From Protula sp. h YS-2021 (Eukaryota > Annelida > Polychaeta > Sabellida > Serpulidae), in NCBI GenBank assembly GCA_949752745.1, contig OX457026.1, positions 47,811,256-47,875,255 of the forward strand: DNA of 64,000 nt. The letters run 5' to 3'. A model generated the notes under the pieces. The model saw nothing but the letters and a program-made list of their open reading frames with translations. It was not told where the DNA came from and searched no databases. Position numbers and translations under genes: made by a program. Positions 8,522-17,530 of the stretch are shown in pieces. The first letter of the stretch is position 1, and each line of letters starts with the position of its first letter.

Positions 8522-9710
8522 TGTCAGAATATGAGTTAAGGGTTTTTAGAAAGGGTCAGAATATAAGTGTCGGAATATAGGTTGAGGTGTGCGAGTGCAG
8601 TGACTTTGAGTCTCGGTCGGTTGGTTAAGTTTGATTTGTGAGAGTTCCATAAACCCGAGATCTTGTCGGGCGGGGTATGCTTGGGATGATGTTCTACTTT
8701 TGTAATAAAGACCGATAGGACAGTGACGATCAGTTTAGGATTTGGGGGGATCTTGATCCAGTGAACACGATGGAGCTAGTTTTAAGTTTGTTTGATGTCG
8801 TTTAGTTAGATTTTGGGTCATCTAAAAATTTACTTATTTATCAAGTATACCGGTTATCTCCACGAGTCGATATCGAAATTTCAAGTTTCACATAGCGTTG
8901 TGTAGAACGCGCCAAGATTGTGCACCTGGCAGTATTTTTGTGTTTAAAAATTTTGATATTGTTGGATTTTATGACGAGTGAAATTTTTGTGCTACCTAGC
9001 ACAAACTTTGCGTGTAATTTTCAAGTATTTATAAATGCCAGAGATTATAACCGACAAAACCTTTTTGTAGACGAGTTTGTGGTCTTCCCAAAAACATCAC
9101 TTTTTGGCCCATATGTCACTTATAACATATGTTTTTGGGCAGCTATTTTCTTATTGGTTCTAAGTTTAGGCGGGAAGTTCTTCGATTGGTTACATATTTA
9201 ATGAGCAGCGGCTGTATCGCCAGCGTGTATATAAGGAGCGCGTCAGCTGCACCAGCAGCAGTCAGTATTCTCGTGGCCTGGGAGCCGGACGCTCGGTGCG
9301 AGAATTTCGCGTTATTTCACGTTATTTGTGCGTTATTGCAAGGCAAAAGGGAAGAATCGGAAGGATAAATATTAGAATTGATATTAAAGTTATACATTTA
9401 AGATAAATCATTCGTTTGCAAGGATATTTGTATTGTTCAGTTTGATTTAGTGGAATTACGCATAATAAACGCTAATCAAGGTATGACTCTTTATTGACTT
9501 GAGATAAACTTGCGAAGTAAATCGAGAACAGACAGTAAACTGTAAAATACAACCTTCGAGTGATACTTAGGTCCGACTCTTGAAGATATTAAAGCATTTA
9601 AGCACGGTACACCTAGTGACAGACTCAAATCAGTGTTAGTCGCACCTGTGACAGCAAGCCATAGGCACCTCAAGCAGTGGATCAGCACGTACACTCACTA
9701 TACCGTGACA
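8522..9710 (+). repeat. Right LTR (1,189 bp)
   Basis: Second copy of the LTR, ending TGACA immediately before the TTCAT target duplication. No differences from the left copy were noticed, which implies recent insertion. Confidence 0.95.
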
Positions 9711-9715
9711 TTCAT
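9711..9715. repeat. 5-bp target-site duplication, right copy
   Basis: TTCAT, partner of TTCGT at 2592-2596. Removing the element and one copy of the duplication brings the two PolB pieces back into one reading frame. Confidence 0.75.
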
Positions 9716-10462
9716 CAATTTGAAAAAGTCTTTCTCAAACGGATTCCTAGCCAACTCTCTCTTTTCCGTGTTCAACGAGATGTATTTCGCCAACCATTTA
9801 CTCTGTGCAAACATGATGGCACGATGCACCTTCGTGACTTTCAATCCCAGTGACACATATTGCTGTAAATTTCTATAATGAAGTACATATTTCTTCTTGT
9901 CACACAAGTTGGGAATGAGCTTTTCACTGGGTTTGTCTTTCATATTTAGATCTTTCCGTAGCTTCTGACTATGCTCTGATAATTCTCCCACCTTCACACA
10001 TTTCCGTTCTGGAGCCACTGGGTATTGATTATGACCATCATGAATGGCTTGTGGGTATTCCAAATCCACCTCTAAAATGTATCCAATCTCATCATCTTCA
10101 TCCACATCCATGAAGTCAATAGATTCTGGCTCGTCCACCCACATAAATCCACTTTCCGGCATGCTTTGTGAAATGGCCCAGCCGTACAAGTTGTTTGCAT
10201 CCAGGTACATCAGGTAATGGGTTGGTTTTATGGGATCATAATCTGCTACGTAGGGGTTATTTGCTTTCACATACTTGTGTGTGATGACAGATATTCCTCC
10301 GCGTAGACCTTGTTCAACCATGTCAATGTCATTTATCAATTCCAACTTCACCTTTGTCGCTTTCAACATCGCATCCCACGACAGTCCTGGCGCTGTATAG
10401 TAGTGGGCAGGATCCAATTCATACGTGTTGAGACATACGTGACGAAAATTTTCAAACACGTC
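9716..10462 (-). pseudogene. PolB central part (palm motifs A and B)
   Basis: This piece carries DVFENFR just after the exonuclease III motif, then conserved PolB segments. One is the LDANNLYGWA motif A, in which D and the NLYG turn are diagnostic for protein-primed viral and Polinton polymerases. Another is the KCVKVGELSEHSQKLR linker. The lysine-rich motif B region ends at FKL just before the LTR element. It is out of frame with the upstream piece because of a small deletion at about 10,460. The corresponding region in the second copy is 53,900-54,660. The frame is otherwise well preserved, so this Polinton is younger than the one at 52-60 kb. Confidence 0.88.
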
Positions 10463-11843
10463 ACACATCTGATTTCAGGTATAAGTCATGGTATTCACCA
10501 AATGTAGTACAGTGGAATGTCTCCCACACCTTCTGTACATGCACATAATCCTCATCGCTAATGCCTTCTTCACTAAGCTGACTGTAAAACTTGTCCTTGG
10601 ACGGCAGTTGTGTTTCAGCAAACTTGGATGGCTCATCCACGTAATCGTAGGGGTACACTCCCTTTCTCAACAGTAACTCTTGCTGGTCGCTATCGTGAAT
10701 GTGAGAGGTCATGTTATAAAAGTTATCTTTCCCTGGTGCCGCCAGGTTGGATACCAACTTCCGTAGAGAAGTACTCATGAACTGATAACTGTCCGTAAAA
10801 TTTAGATTGCTCATGGTGAATGCAATATATTTCTCAACGGTGTTGGGAATCACTGTAATCGTTTCATCTTTGAACTTTCCAATTTCCTCCATGATCAAAG
10901 GGCTGTCATAGCCTCGGAAATTGTGGAAAAAGACAAGAATGATAAAAGAATCTTTATCCCTCTGCTGATCCTTTCGAAGTCGGAATTGTAAATTGCATTC
11001 ACTATGTGCAGCTCCACGGTATTTGCCATTGATATGATCATGATCTATCACACGATCTGCTCCTAGAGGCTCATGACAAATATAGCAATCCACAGCAGTC
11101 TTGAAATCCTCTTTGTCTTCACGAGTCATCACCATCTCCTTTGGCTGTTGTAAACCATGCACAATACGATCACGCTCATTCACCATATGGTTTAAAAAGA
11201 CTTTCACAGCATTGTCTCCTCGATACAGGACTGGGGCACGTGTGTCATACTGACTCACAACCACATAGGCAAAGCTGTTTGGACGATGATGTTGGTACTT
11301 GTCTCCTTCTTCATGCTTTTGCGTAAAACATTCAAAGTCTGCATAAATCACAAAAGGTACTCGCTGTTGTTTGGCTACATTCTTAAACTTGATGAAGGTT
11401 TCCTTGGGGAATGATAAACGTTGCGCTCCATGCTTGCCACACACTTCGCGATGTTTGTCTAACAGATCTTGTCGCATAAACCCGTGAAGACAGTTGAAAC
11501 AATAAAATGCAGCTCCATCATGCTTTGATCGATACGCCATCAGTCTGCTGAAATTCTTGATGAGACAATAATGCTTTGTCTTGTCATTGCTAATCAAAAG
11601 TAAGTTGACTTCTCTCGCGCTGGTGTTTCGACTCAGTTGTATCGGAACAACTACATCCTGTTCATATCCAAACACGTTGATAGACACATCATTCTCCTTT
11701 TCAAATTTTGGAATGTCCTTAATCGGTGTCGGAAATGTCATACCTTCCACCTTCAATTCCTTCTCAAATACTGTGTATTGATGCACACGCTCTGGGTTTG
11801 CATTTGTTGAAGGGTGAAGGTGAGCTAGTACAGACCATAAGAA
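10461..11843 (-). pseudogene. PolB N-terminal exonuclease region with embedded endonuclease VII-like HNH module
   Basis: Long open frame bounded by a TGA at 11,844-11,846 and a TGA at 10,461-10,463. In order it shows a conserved block around LLISNDKTKHYCLIKNF, a C2H2-type finger (CFNC with H and C about 15 residues later), and exonuclease I as YADFE. Next comes an HNH/endonuclease VII-like module with CYIC, DHDH and H-x(3)-CN, then exonuclease II around FHNFRGYD, and exonuclease III as YHDLYLKSD. Such an insert inside the exonuclease domain is known from PolB proteins of invertebrate mobile elements. About 11 nt are missing after the exonuclease III motif compared with the copy at 53.9 kb, causing the frameshift. 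An internal ATG at 11,786 is not the true start. Confidence 0.88.
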
Positions 11844-11861
11844 TCACTTGTTGTCTTTATT

Positions 11862-12245
11862 CTAAATGTTTAATACACCTAATGTATTCTTCACTTTCTT
11901 CGGCAGTTTGATATAACTGCTCGCTTCCAGAGGTGCTGATGTAGCTATATGCACTTCAATATACAGGATGTTATCCAACACCCAGCCAGGACCTTGTCGC
12001 TCATGTTCATCAAACTTGGTAAACAATTCTTTATAGGCTTCTGGCAAGTCCTGCTCAATATCCCCTGGATTGTAGGCTATATATGTTCGACTGCTGATAA
12101 AAGCATTATCCACTTGTTCTACCATCACACCTTCAGCATTCGCCGTCAGTTTCTTGAAGCGTGCATGCACGACAATGTACCATTTCATTCCATCGTTTAA
12201 CGTTTCTAGTAAATGTGCCTTAATCCGATTCTCTTGTTGTCGCAT
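11862..12245 (-). pseudogene. PolB N-terminal conserved block
   Basis: Open frame of 127 codons starting at MRQQENRI and ending in a SSYIKLPKKVKN segment, a block regularly found ahead of the exonuclease domain in invertebrate PolB elements. It ends at TAG 11,862-11,864. The homologous reading continues in the same frame past this stop and a TGA at 11,844-11,846 into the exonuclease piece. A homologue lies at 52,184-52,456 (MRQQENRI, then DEHKRQGSGW). Function of the block itself is not known; it may belong to the priming or DNA-binding part of the enzyme. Confidence 0.8.
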
Positions 12246-12260
12246 TTCAAGTAATAAATC

Positions 12261-12611
12261 CTATCCATCTTCAGGCTCAAGCCGTCTTTCCTGTGCATTT
12301 TCACCAAGACTCACTCTTCTCCCTCTCCCTACTTGTACTCTCTTTGGTTCTTCCATCGGTACACATACATGTGTGTCAAACGCATCCATAGATGCAAATA
12401 TCTTTACACATCCACAGCAGAGGAACGGATCAGGTCTGATAATGCTATCTTGCACCGTCTTTTGTCTCTTCACTTCTATCTGCTGAACAAGCTCTTCACG
12501 AGCACGTTTCAACCTTGCTGATTTACATGTATGTGCCACATACAAGTTCATAAATGGAAATGTCCGTTTGCACTCATGACAAAACACTGATGTGTCTGAA
12601 TTCGTAGCCAT
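12261..12611 (-). pseudogene. PolB N-terminal zinc-finger region (separated by a stop)
   Basis: ATG at 12,609-12,611 in a good context. The frame holds two C2H2-like fingers: CHEC with HTC about 13 residues later, and CCGC with HVC. It then has a basic stretch and ends at TAG 12,261-12,263, in frame with the downstream PolB block and only 15 nt from its ATG. In the second copy the matching basic region (52,097-52,183) reads through into MRQQENRI without a stop. I therefore regard this as the true PolB N-terminus and the TAG as a later mutation. A separate small zinc-finger gene is the alternative. A TATA box at 12,668-12,676 lies about 60 bp upstream. Confidence 0.7.
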
Positions 12612-12667
12612 TCTTGCTGCCGCCGCCGTCACCTACTAAAAACTGATGTGATATTCCCTCCCCTCCC

Positions 12668-12676
12668 TTTTATATA
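12668..12676 (-). promoter_or_regulatory. TATA box of the PolB gene
   Basis: Minus strand TATATAAAA followed by GGGAGGGGAGGG, the same TATA plus G-run layout as at 1824-1830. It is the nearest promoter signal to the zinc-finger ATG. Confidence 0.55.
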
Positions 12677-12807
12677 CACGCACACAGAGAACTGTCTGAA
12701 GTAAAATCGTTTTTATTTTGGTTCTCACATCTAACACTACTTCCACTTAACTATAAGATAAACCACAAATATATCATGCTATAAAATATATTAAACAAGT
12801 TAGCGTT

Positions 12808-13323
12808 AAATGTAAATGTCATTCGAATAAAAATGTCAAAAGATAACCAAAACGTTAAAACACTATACACAGAGAGAGAGAGCCTGATGTAACAGTCATT
12901 TCCACCAGCCCCAGGTGTACCCAACCATTTTTTTAAAGTCCATCTTCACCAACACGTCAACACGTCGGCTTTCTGCAATCACACTCGTATCGGTGAAACT
13001 GTGAAACTGCTCCATCGTAAACGGTCTTCCCGGCGGAAAGGATGAAAGTTGTAATATCCAAAGTTCTTTAGCGTTAAATCCAAGTAATGTCATTCGCGAA
13101 CACAAATGTCAAAAGATAACCAAAACACTATAAACACTATAAACACACAGAGTCTGATGTAACAGTCATTTCCACCAGGATGTACCCGACCAGGATGTCC
13201 ACTCTTCACCAACATGTCGGCTTTCCGCAATCACACTGGTAGCGGTAGTATTCATTCATCGTAGACGGCCTTCTTGAGCATCTGAATGGATGGAAGTTGT
13301 AATAACCAAAGTTCTTTAGCGTT
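12808..13323 (-). repeat. Tandem duplication of the 3' end of the Cys-rich gene
   Basis: Two diverged copies, about 12,808-13,079 and 13,082-13,323, share blocks such as the ATGTCAAAAGATAACCAAAA segment, the CTGATGTAACAGTCATTTCC segment, and the CAAAGTTCTTTAGCGTT segment. The right copy is the end of the Cys-rich frame plus its 3' flank; the left copy has lost most cysteine codons and is decayed. An apparent frame at 12,896-13,105 is this remnant. Confidence 0.65.
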
Positions 13324-13571
13324 GCCCCGCACCACCAGCAATCTGTAAGCAGCTCCGGTCCTGGCAATGTCGCCGTAAAGTTGTACGGGAGCAATCCACC
13401 ACACGTTTTACAGCAGTAATGCCGTGGGGCATTATGTTTCACCGGGCAATTGTGTGGCTGCCCTTCATACTCCAGCCACACCCAGCACTTATAGCACTCG
13501 GTTGTTAGCGCCACTATCTCACCGTCCTTCCTTCGCACTCTGACCGTCTTCTTTTCCTTCACCGGAGCCAC
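13206..13571 (-). CDS. Cys/His-rich zinc-ribbon-like protein (about 120 aa), start unclear
   Basis: The frame encodes many cysteine pairs: CYKC, CC-x-TC, CWWC, C-x-C and C. It resembles two or three zinc ribbons or knuckles, preceded by a basic N-terminus (KEKKTVRVRRKDG). No ATG precedes it in frame; the first possible start is a GTG at 13,569-13,571. Two in-frame TAA codons (13,587-13,589 and 13,593-13,595) separate it from a 40-codon frame on the same strand and in the same phase. Either the gene has been split by nonsense mutations, or the downstream part uses a non-ATG start or splicing. No homologue is recognised. It could be a regulatory or nucleic-acid-binding protein of the Polinton-like element. 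Confidence 0.5.
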   Translation of the reverse strand: MAPVKEKKTVRVRRKDGEIVALTTECYKCWVWLEYEGQPHNCPVKHNAPRHYCCKTCGGLLPYNFTATLPGPELLTDCWWCGATLKNFGYYNFHPFRCSRRPSTMNEYYRYQCDCGKPTCW

Positions 13572-13592
13572 AGCGGATGGAAACTGTTAAGT

Positions 13593-13715
13593 TTACTCCA
13601 AAGCATAGTTCATCTCAGCCTTTGCCTTCTCATCCTTCATCGGCATCACAATGATCACTGTCTTATCTGCTTCGAAGCGGCTCAGGTCATCTATGGCAAT
13701 AGCTGGCGAGTTCAT
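13593..13715 (-). CDS. Small 40-residue ORF upstream of the Cys-rich gene
   Basis: ATG 13,713-13,715 to TAA 13,593-13,595. It starts MNSPAIAIDDLSRFE, and its second half has a VIIVMPM strand followed by a charged helix. It is the first ATG downstream of the TATA box at 13,771-13,777 and is in phase with the Cys-rich frame. It may therefore be the real N-terminus of that protein, now cut off by two TAA codons. Unrecognised. Confidence 0.4.
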   Translation of the reverse strand: MNSPAIAIDDLSRFEADKTVIIVMPMKDEKAKAEMNYALE

Positions 13716-13770
13716 CTTGTGTATCTCTGACAAATGATGTTTGGTGGCTTTTTCCCGACAACAGCCTCAC

Positions 13771-13777
13771 TTATATA
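13771..13777 (-). promoter_or_regulatory. TATA box for the 40-residue/Cys-rich unit
   Basis: Minus strand TATATAA, about 55 bp upstream of the ATG at 13,715. It is divergent from the TATA box at 14,164-14,170. Confidence 0.5.
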
Positions 13778-13784
13778 TGAGTTT

Positions 13785-14140
13785 TGGGGGAGGGAGGGAG
13801 GGAGGGAGGGACGGGAGGAGAGTTATATGAAGTTTTGGGGAGGGAGGGGGGTGGGTGGGTGGTATACTTCAGCGCTTCATCAGCGCTTCAGCGGAAGCTG
13901 TTATTTCCAATCCCGTAATCACGCTGACAACTGCACAAATGACGTTTCGTTTTCCATCCATTTCGTCAAGAAGAATGTGTGGGAAACCTAACATAAGTTT
14001 CTTTTTGGGGAAATGATTTTTTTGACTCTTCTTTGGTGGTAGGGGGGAGGGTCGTCGTTGTCTCTGTACTCCGTAGTACTCTGTTCTAGGGGAAGGGGGG
14101 GGGGTCGTCGACACATATTCTTGGGGAGGGGGGAGGGTGG
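13785..14140. promoter_or_regulatory. G-rich spacer between divergent promoters
   Basis: Plus strand carries dense G-runs at 13,785-13,862 (GGGAGGGAGGG type, then GGGTGGGTGGG) and at 14,039-14,140. Both satisfy the simple four-G-run pattern for quadruplex formation. They lie between two divergent TATA boxes about 390 bp apart, so they could be a shared control region. Confidence 0.45.
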
Positions 14141-14163
14141 TCTGACGTCAATCGGCTACAGAG

Positions 14164-14170
14164 TATATAA
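14164..14170 (+). promoter_or_regulatory. TATA box of the RING-finger gene
   Basis: TATATAA, 39 bp before the ATG at 14,209 (context ACC ATG G). Confidence 0.55.
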
Positions 14171-14208
14171 GCTACAGCTCATCCGAACCACTCCAGCCTT
14201 TGACGACC

Positions 14209-14661
14209 ATGGAGCTTCAATTCAACTTTGATCATCAAATGAGTGTCGACTGCGTCGACCAGTGCGACTTTGTGCCTCAACGACTGCGTGAAGAACCGTA
14301 TCGCAAATACTTTATGCAAATCCTACCTGATCCCAAGAATATTGACGTCGTGTGCATACCCGCCACATTCAACAGAATAATCACAGTGGGAAAGAGGATA
14401 TCAAATATTGAACATGGAGAATTCCGGAAGGCATACATAAGAAGTAATATTCTGGGAGAAGCCATTCCATCAATCCACGAAGAAGAAGAGTACCCGGAAT
14501 GGATGGAGTACTTCATCCACTGCGACCTCTCCATCTGCCCCGGATGCCAGTACCTCATCAAGTGCGACAAAACCATCTGCTTAGCCTGCGGACACCTGGC
14601 TTGCCTGCACTGCACAGTCACAGCGGCATTTGTTGGAGCCTTGAGCGACCAAACACCATGA
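14209..14661 (+). pseudogene. RING-finger protein, RING domain split by a frameshift
   Basis: Starts at ATG 14,209 in a Kozak-like context; an in-frame TTG at 14,200 is not the start. About 100 unrecognised residues lead to CPGC, then CGH-x2-C-x2-C at about 14,580-14,605. This is exactly the C3-H4-C5-C6 spacing of a RING-HC finger. The last cysteine pair is missing in this frame, which ends at TAG-like TGA 14,659-14,661. A CLTC pair follows at about 14,665 in the next frame (continuing to a stop near 14,761). A one-base shift between C6 and C7 is therefore likely. Intact RING fingers act as E3 ubiquitin ligases. It is divergent from the Cys-rich gene and probably belongs to the Polinton-like element. 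Confidence 0.6.
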
Positions 14662-14924
14662 GATGCTTAACGTGCAACAAGAAGAGCGATTGCTTCCTTT
14701 TTGCATCGCAACAAATGTCTCAGTGTGGCAGGCAGGCCAGGGACGTCGTCACCTACAACTAAAACAATAACCTAAACAAACCAGTGAGGAGTTTAATCTC
14801 CTGGCCGCTCCAAAGTGGCCGCCAACTATTTCCAAAATAAGCAAACAAACCTATCGTGTTCGGGAGAGTATGTGTATGCATGAGAATGTGTGGGAAATGC
14901 TTAAAAAACTTTAAAAAGCCTTTT

Positions 14925-15256
14925 CCTCCCCTCCTCCCCAACCCGTCTCGGCGCACACGCCTTCTTTCAAAAAAAAAAAAAGACTGCAAGCCCTCCCCCT
15001 CCCTCTGATACTGTCACCCTCTCCCCAACCCGCCTCGGCGCGCACGCCTTCTTTCAAAAAAGACTACAAGCCCTCCCCCTCCCCCTGTATCAAATGACGT
15101 TTTCCTTCTCTCGTCATCACTCCCAACCACAATCTAACAACTCACTGCAAAACCTTCATGGTAAAAAAAACTGCATCAAATAACGTTTTCCTTCTCTCGC
15201 CATCAATCACACTCCAAACCACACTCTAACAACTCACTCCAAAGCCTCAATGGTAA
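14925..15256. repeat. Two short tandem duplications (A-A, B-B)
   Basis: Unit A, with CCCAACCCG-CTCGGCGC and CACGCCTTCTTTCAAAAAA, occurs at about 14,933-15,004 and 15,021-15,086. Unit B, from ATCAAATGACGTTTTCC to CAATGGTAAA, occurs at about 15,088-15,166 and 15,176-15,254. No gene is visible; the region may be the subterminal part of the Polinton-like element. Confidence 0.6.
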
Positions 15257-15359
15257 ACCAAAAAAAGGGAGGGAGGGGGAGGGGGTCCCATAGACATGCT
15301 TGGCAACTTGGTCTTTCCAACTGTTTTTTTCTTCAACACACTGCTTTTATATGCCGCAG

Positions 15360-15469
15360 CAAAAGGAGCGAAATTTTCAGATCACACGGTCTATTTCTCA
15401 CCAATAGAAATGCACCTTTAACAGCCCGTTCTCATTGGTCCATTTTCGCTCTCATTTCGCTCCTTTTGT
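15360..15469. repeat. Inverted repeat AAAAGGAGCGAAAT
   Basis: AAAAGGAGCGAAAT at about 15,360 is repeated inverted as ATTTCGCTCCTTTT at about 15,455-15,469. CCAATAGAAATG and a CATTGGTCCATTTT-like block lie inside it. It could be a structured terminus or a control element. Confidence 0.5.
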
Positions 15470-15584
15470 CGTTCACACCATCTCGTCACAAGCGCATCGC
15501 TACTCCAGCCACTCCAGCACGGCTGCAATCACATGCACAGCTATGCAGTGAAACTGTCATAGCAACAGCGTTGCTATGCAGCAA

Positions 15585-15676
15585 TTCTAGCATTTTATCA
15601 TTCTTTGTATGCAGTGATTCTGCCGTTCATTTTGTCGTTTTATCATTCTTTGTATGCAGTGATTCTGTCGTTTCTT
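15585..15676. repeat. Two-copy 44-48 bp tandem repeat
   Basis: The ATCATTCTTTGTATGCAGTG unit followed by ATTCTG(C/T)CGTT occurs at about 15,597 and 15,642. From 15,677 to 16,122 I see no gene. Confidence 0.6.
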
Positions 15677-16122
15677 AACTACTTAGCTCATAAGTTACAA
15701 CCTTGCCAGCCCCTTTCCTGGTAACCCTCCTTTGTAGCATTAATTATGTAGAAGTTAGATGTATGTCTTGGTTGTTTTTTGCTTTGTACCTCCCCTTCTG
15801 AAATCGATGATTTTATGCATAAGCTGCTCTTTATTATATAGTTTTACATTGCAAAAGCTCCAGATCCGCTTACTTCAACTTTTAGATGTGTTTCCCTTCT
15901 AGTAAATGATTTTCATGCTATAGAAAAAACTTTTAGTCGCAAGTAGATCAGTCCTACCCCGCCATCCACCCCCGACCAGTTATATTGAGATAATACTCAG
16001 GTATTACATCACTTATAACATAGGGCATTCCCTTTTCTGCTTTTGCTGTGGTCAAGTAGTCTAAAGCGATTTTTCTTCGAATTTAGTTTGTTAAAATAAG
16101 ATAGGGCTAATTTATCATGTTA

Positions 16123-16747
16123 CCCCGCAAATATTAAGACGTCAGAATGACGTCGGGTTGGGGTCGTGACCCGACGTTTCTGACGTCGGACTGACGTGCC
16201 GGTTTTGGTTGCATTTGAAATGGAACCTACGTCGGGTTTTCAACATCAGAATGACGTCGGGTTCCGACCTGAAACTGACGTCAGGTTTACCACCTTGAAA
16301 CGACCAGTCTTAGACAGGTCTTAAAAAATGGGCTAGAGTTATATAATTAATAGATAATTAGTCATTCAACTGCTGTTGTGAAATACATACGAAAGCATTT
16401 TCCATGTAAATTTTTACAATCTAGGAAGAAAAATACCGACACGCCATCAAAATTCTAAAATTTTCATGTAAAAATTACGTTTTATCTTCATTTTTTTCAA
16501 AATGACTTCCATTTCCGGTGAGTGATAATAAATGTTCATCGCTTTTTGGTCGTTTTTGCAACGTCGGAATGACGTCAGAAAACCGACGTTTCCTCGACGT
16601 TGGAATAAGTTCGGGTTTTAGGAAAATAGGTCGTGACGTAATTCTACCCATTTTACAACCTTATTTTATTCAGAATATGGTTATGAAGTGGGTGCGACCA
16701 AAATCCAACCTTTTTTTAACCAAAAAAGACGTCGGTTGTTTGCTGGG
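16123..16747. mobile_element. Non-autonomous TIR element with TA duplication and ACGTCGG subrepeats
   Basis: Ends CCCCGCAAA... and, inverted, CCCAGCAAACA..., each followed shortly by GACGTC, and flanked by TA on both sides (16,121-16,122 and 16,748-16,749). Inside are at least eight GACGTC/ACGTCGG words, some forming hairpins such as ACGTCGGGT...ACCCGACGT at about 16,154-16,180. No coding capacity. Consistent with a MITE mobilised by a Tc1/mariner-like transposase. The stretch 16,750-17,300 after it holds no gene; it has palindromic bits around 17,180-17,290. Confidence 0.55.
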
Positions 16748-17299
16748 TATATATTTCTGATAATTTTGGTTCGAGAAAAATTGTAAATTTAGTACTTGTA
16801 ACTTCGAGGCTTAGTTTACACGTAGCGGCGACAATCCCGGGAAGTATGAACCTTATTCTCCGCAAGAATCTACATGATTGACATTCATTAACTGGTTCCA
16901 GCACGCATCGTGTGTGAGCTGCTTAGTCATTTCACTCTGCATTGCCTACTTTGACTTCATGATTTCTTCAACAGACTGATTCATCTCCAGAAATGATTTG
17001 CTGAAGCTTACTCTCCATAGGACGAGATCTGTGTTGTAAGAACAAGTTGTGCACTACTGACCATTGTCTCGGCGTTTTTTTTTTTGGTGTTTCTAGACCT
17101 TGTGGTAAGTTTTCTGCCTCATTCCAGTAATCAGACCGTCTTTGGACCCTCAGAAGAGGTTTATGGGCGTCCATGGCACCCTCACGGTCTTCAGAAACAG
17201 AGTGCTAGGGTCTGACCTCAGACGGTACTCTGTTTCCATGCTCAGTCCCGTCTCTTCCTGGGTCTTCCCGTCACGGACGGTCCAGACGAAAAGTTACAG

Positions 17300-17530
17300 G
17301 TAAATACGCCTTTTACTTCGTAAAAGCTTTAAATTCGCTTATCTCCACTTTTAGATGGGTTCTCTTCCGGTTATTAATACCACGCAAATAGAAATGAAAT
17401 TTGTCCTTGTGAATAGAATGGTCCCTTCACTCTCCATCCTGTCTTCCCTCCATCTCCAACCAATCAGCATGCGAAAATGATAAGAATTACGTCATTCGAA
17501 GGCATCAATAATTCCCTTCAAGCGTGGTAT
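17300..17530 (-). repeat. Repeat R1 (fragment of a MITE-like family)
   Basis: The sequence from CTTCGTAAAAGCTTTAAATT through the CTCTCCATCCTGTCTTCCCTCC and AACCAATCAGCATGCG blocks to CATTCGAAGGCATCAATAA recurs inverted at about 24,490-24,860. Its end recurs at 61,987-62,048. It has no coding capacity. From 17,531 to 17,985 I see nothing certain. Confidence 0.7.

Larger units (their letters stand above)
2597..9710 (+). mobile_element. Young Ty3/gypsy LTR retrotransposon, Gmr1-type domain order
   Basis: Complete element of 7,114 bp with two 1,189-bp LTRs that look identical, a tRNA primer-binding site just inside the left LTR, one intact polyprotein frame of 1,516 residues, and a polypurine tract before the right LTR. 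Ends are TG...CA and a 5-bp target duplication flanks it. It is inserted in the opposite orientation into the motif B region of the minus-strand PolB gene. Intact frame and matching LTRs point to a recent insertion, clearly younger than the decay of the surrounding Polinton. The integrase precedes reverse transcriptase, which is the Gmr1 arrangement rather than the usual gypsy order. Confidence 0.93.

Noticed and set aside
11844..12263. Stop-codon recoding (TAG/TGA readthrough) in PolB
   Set aside because: The other frameshift, the deletion and the insertion show that the gene is dead, and the second copy has sense codons at these places; mutation is simpler.
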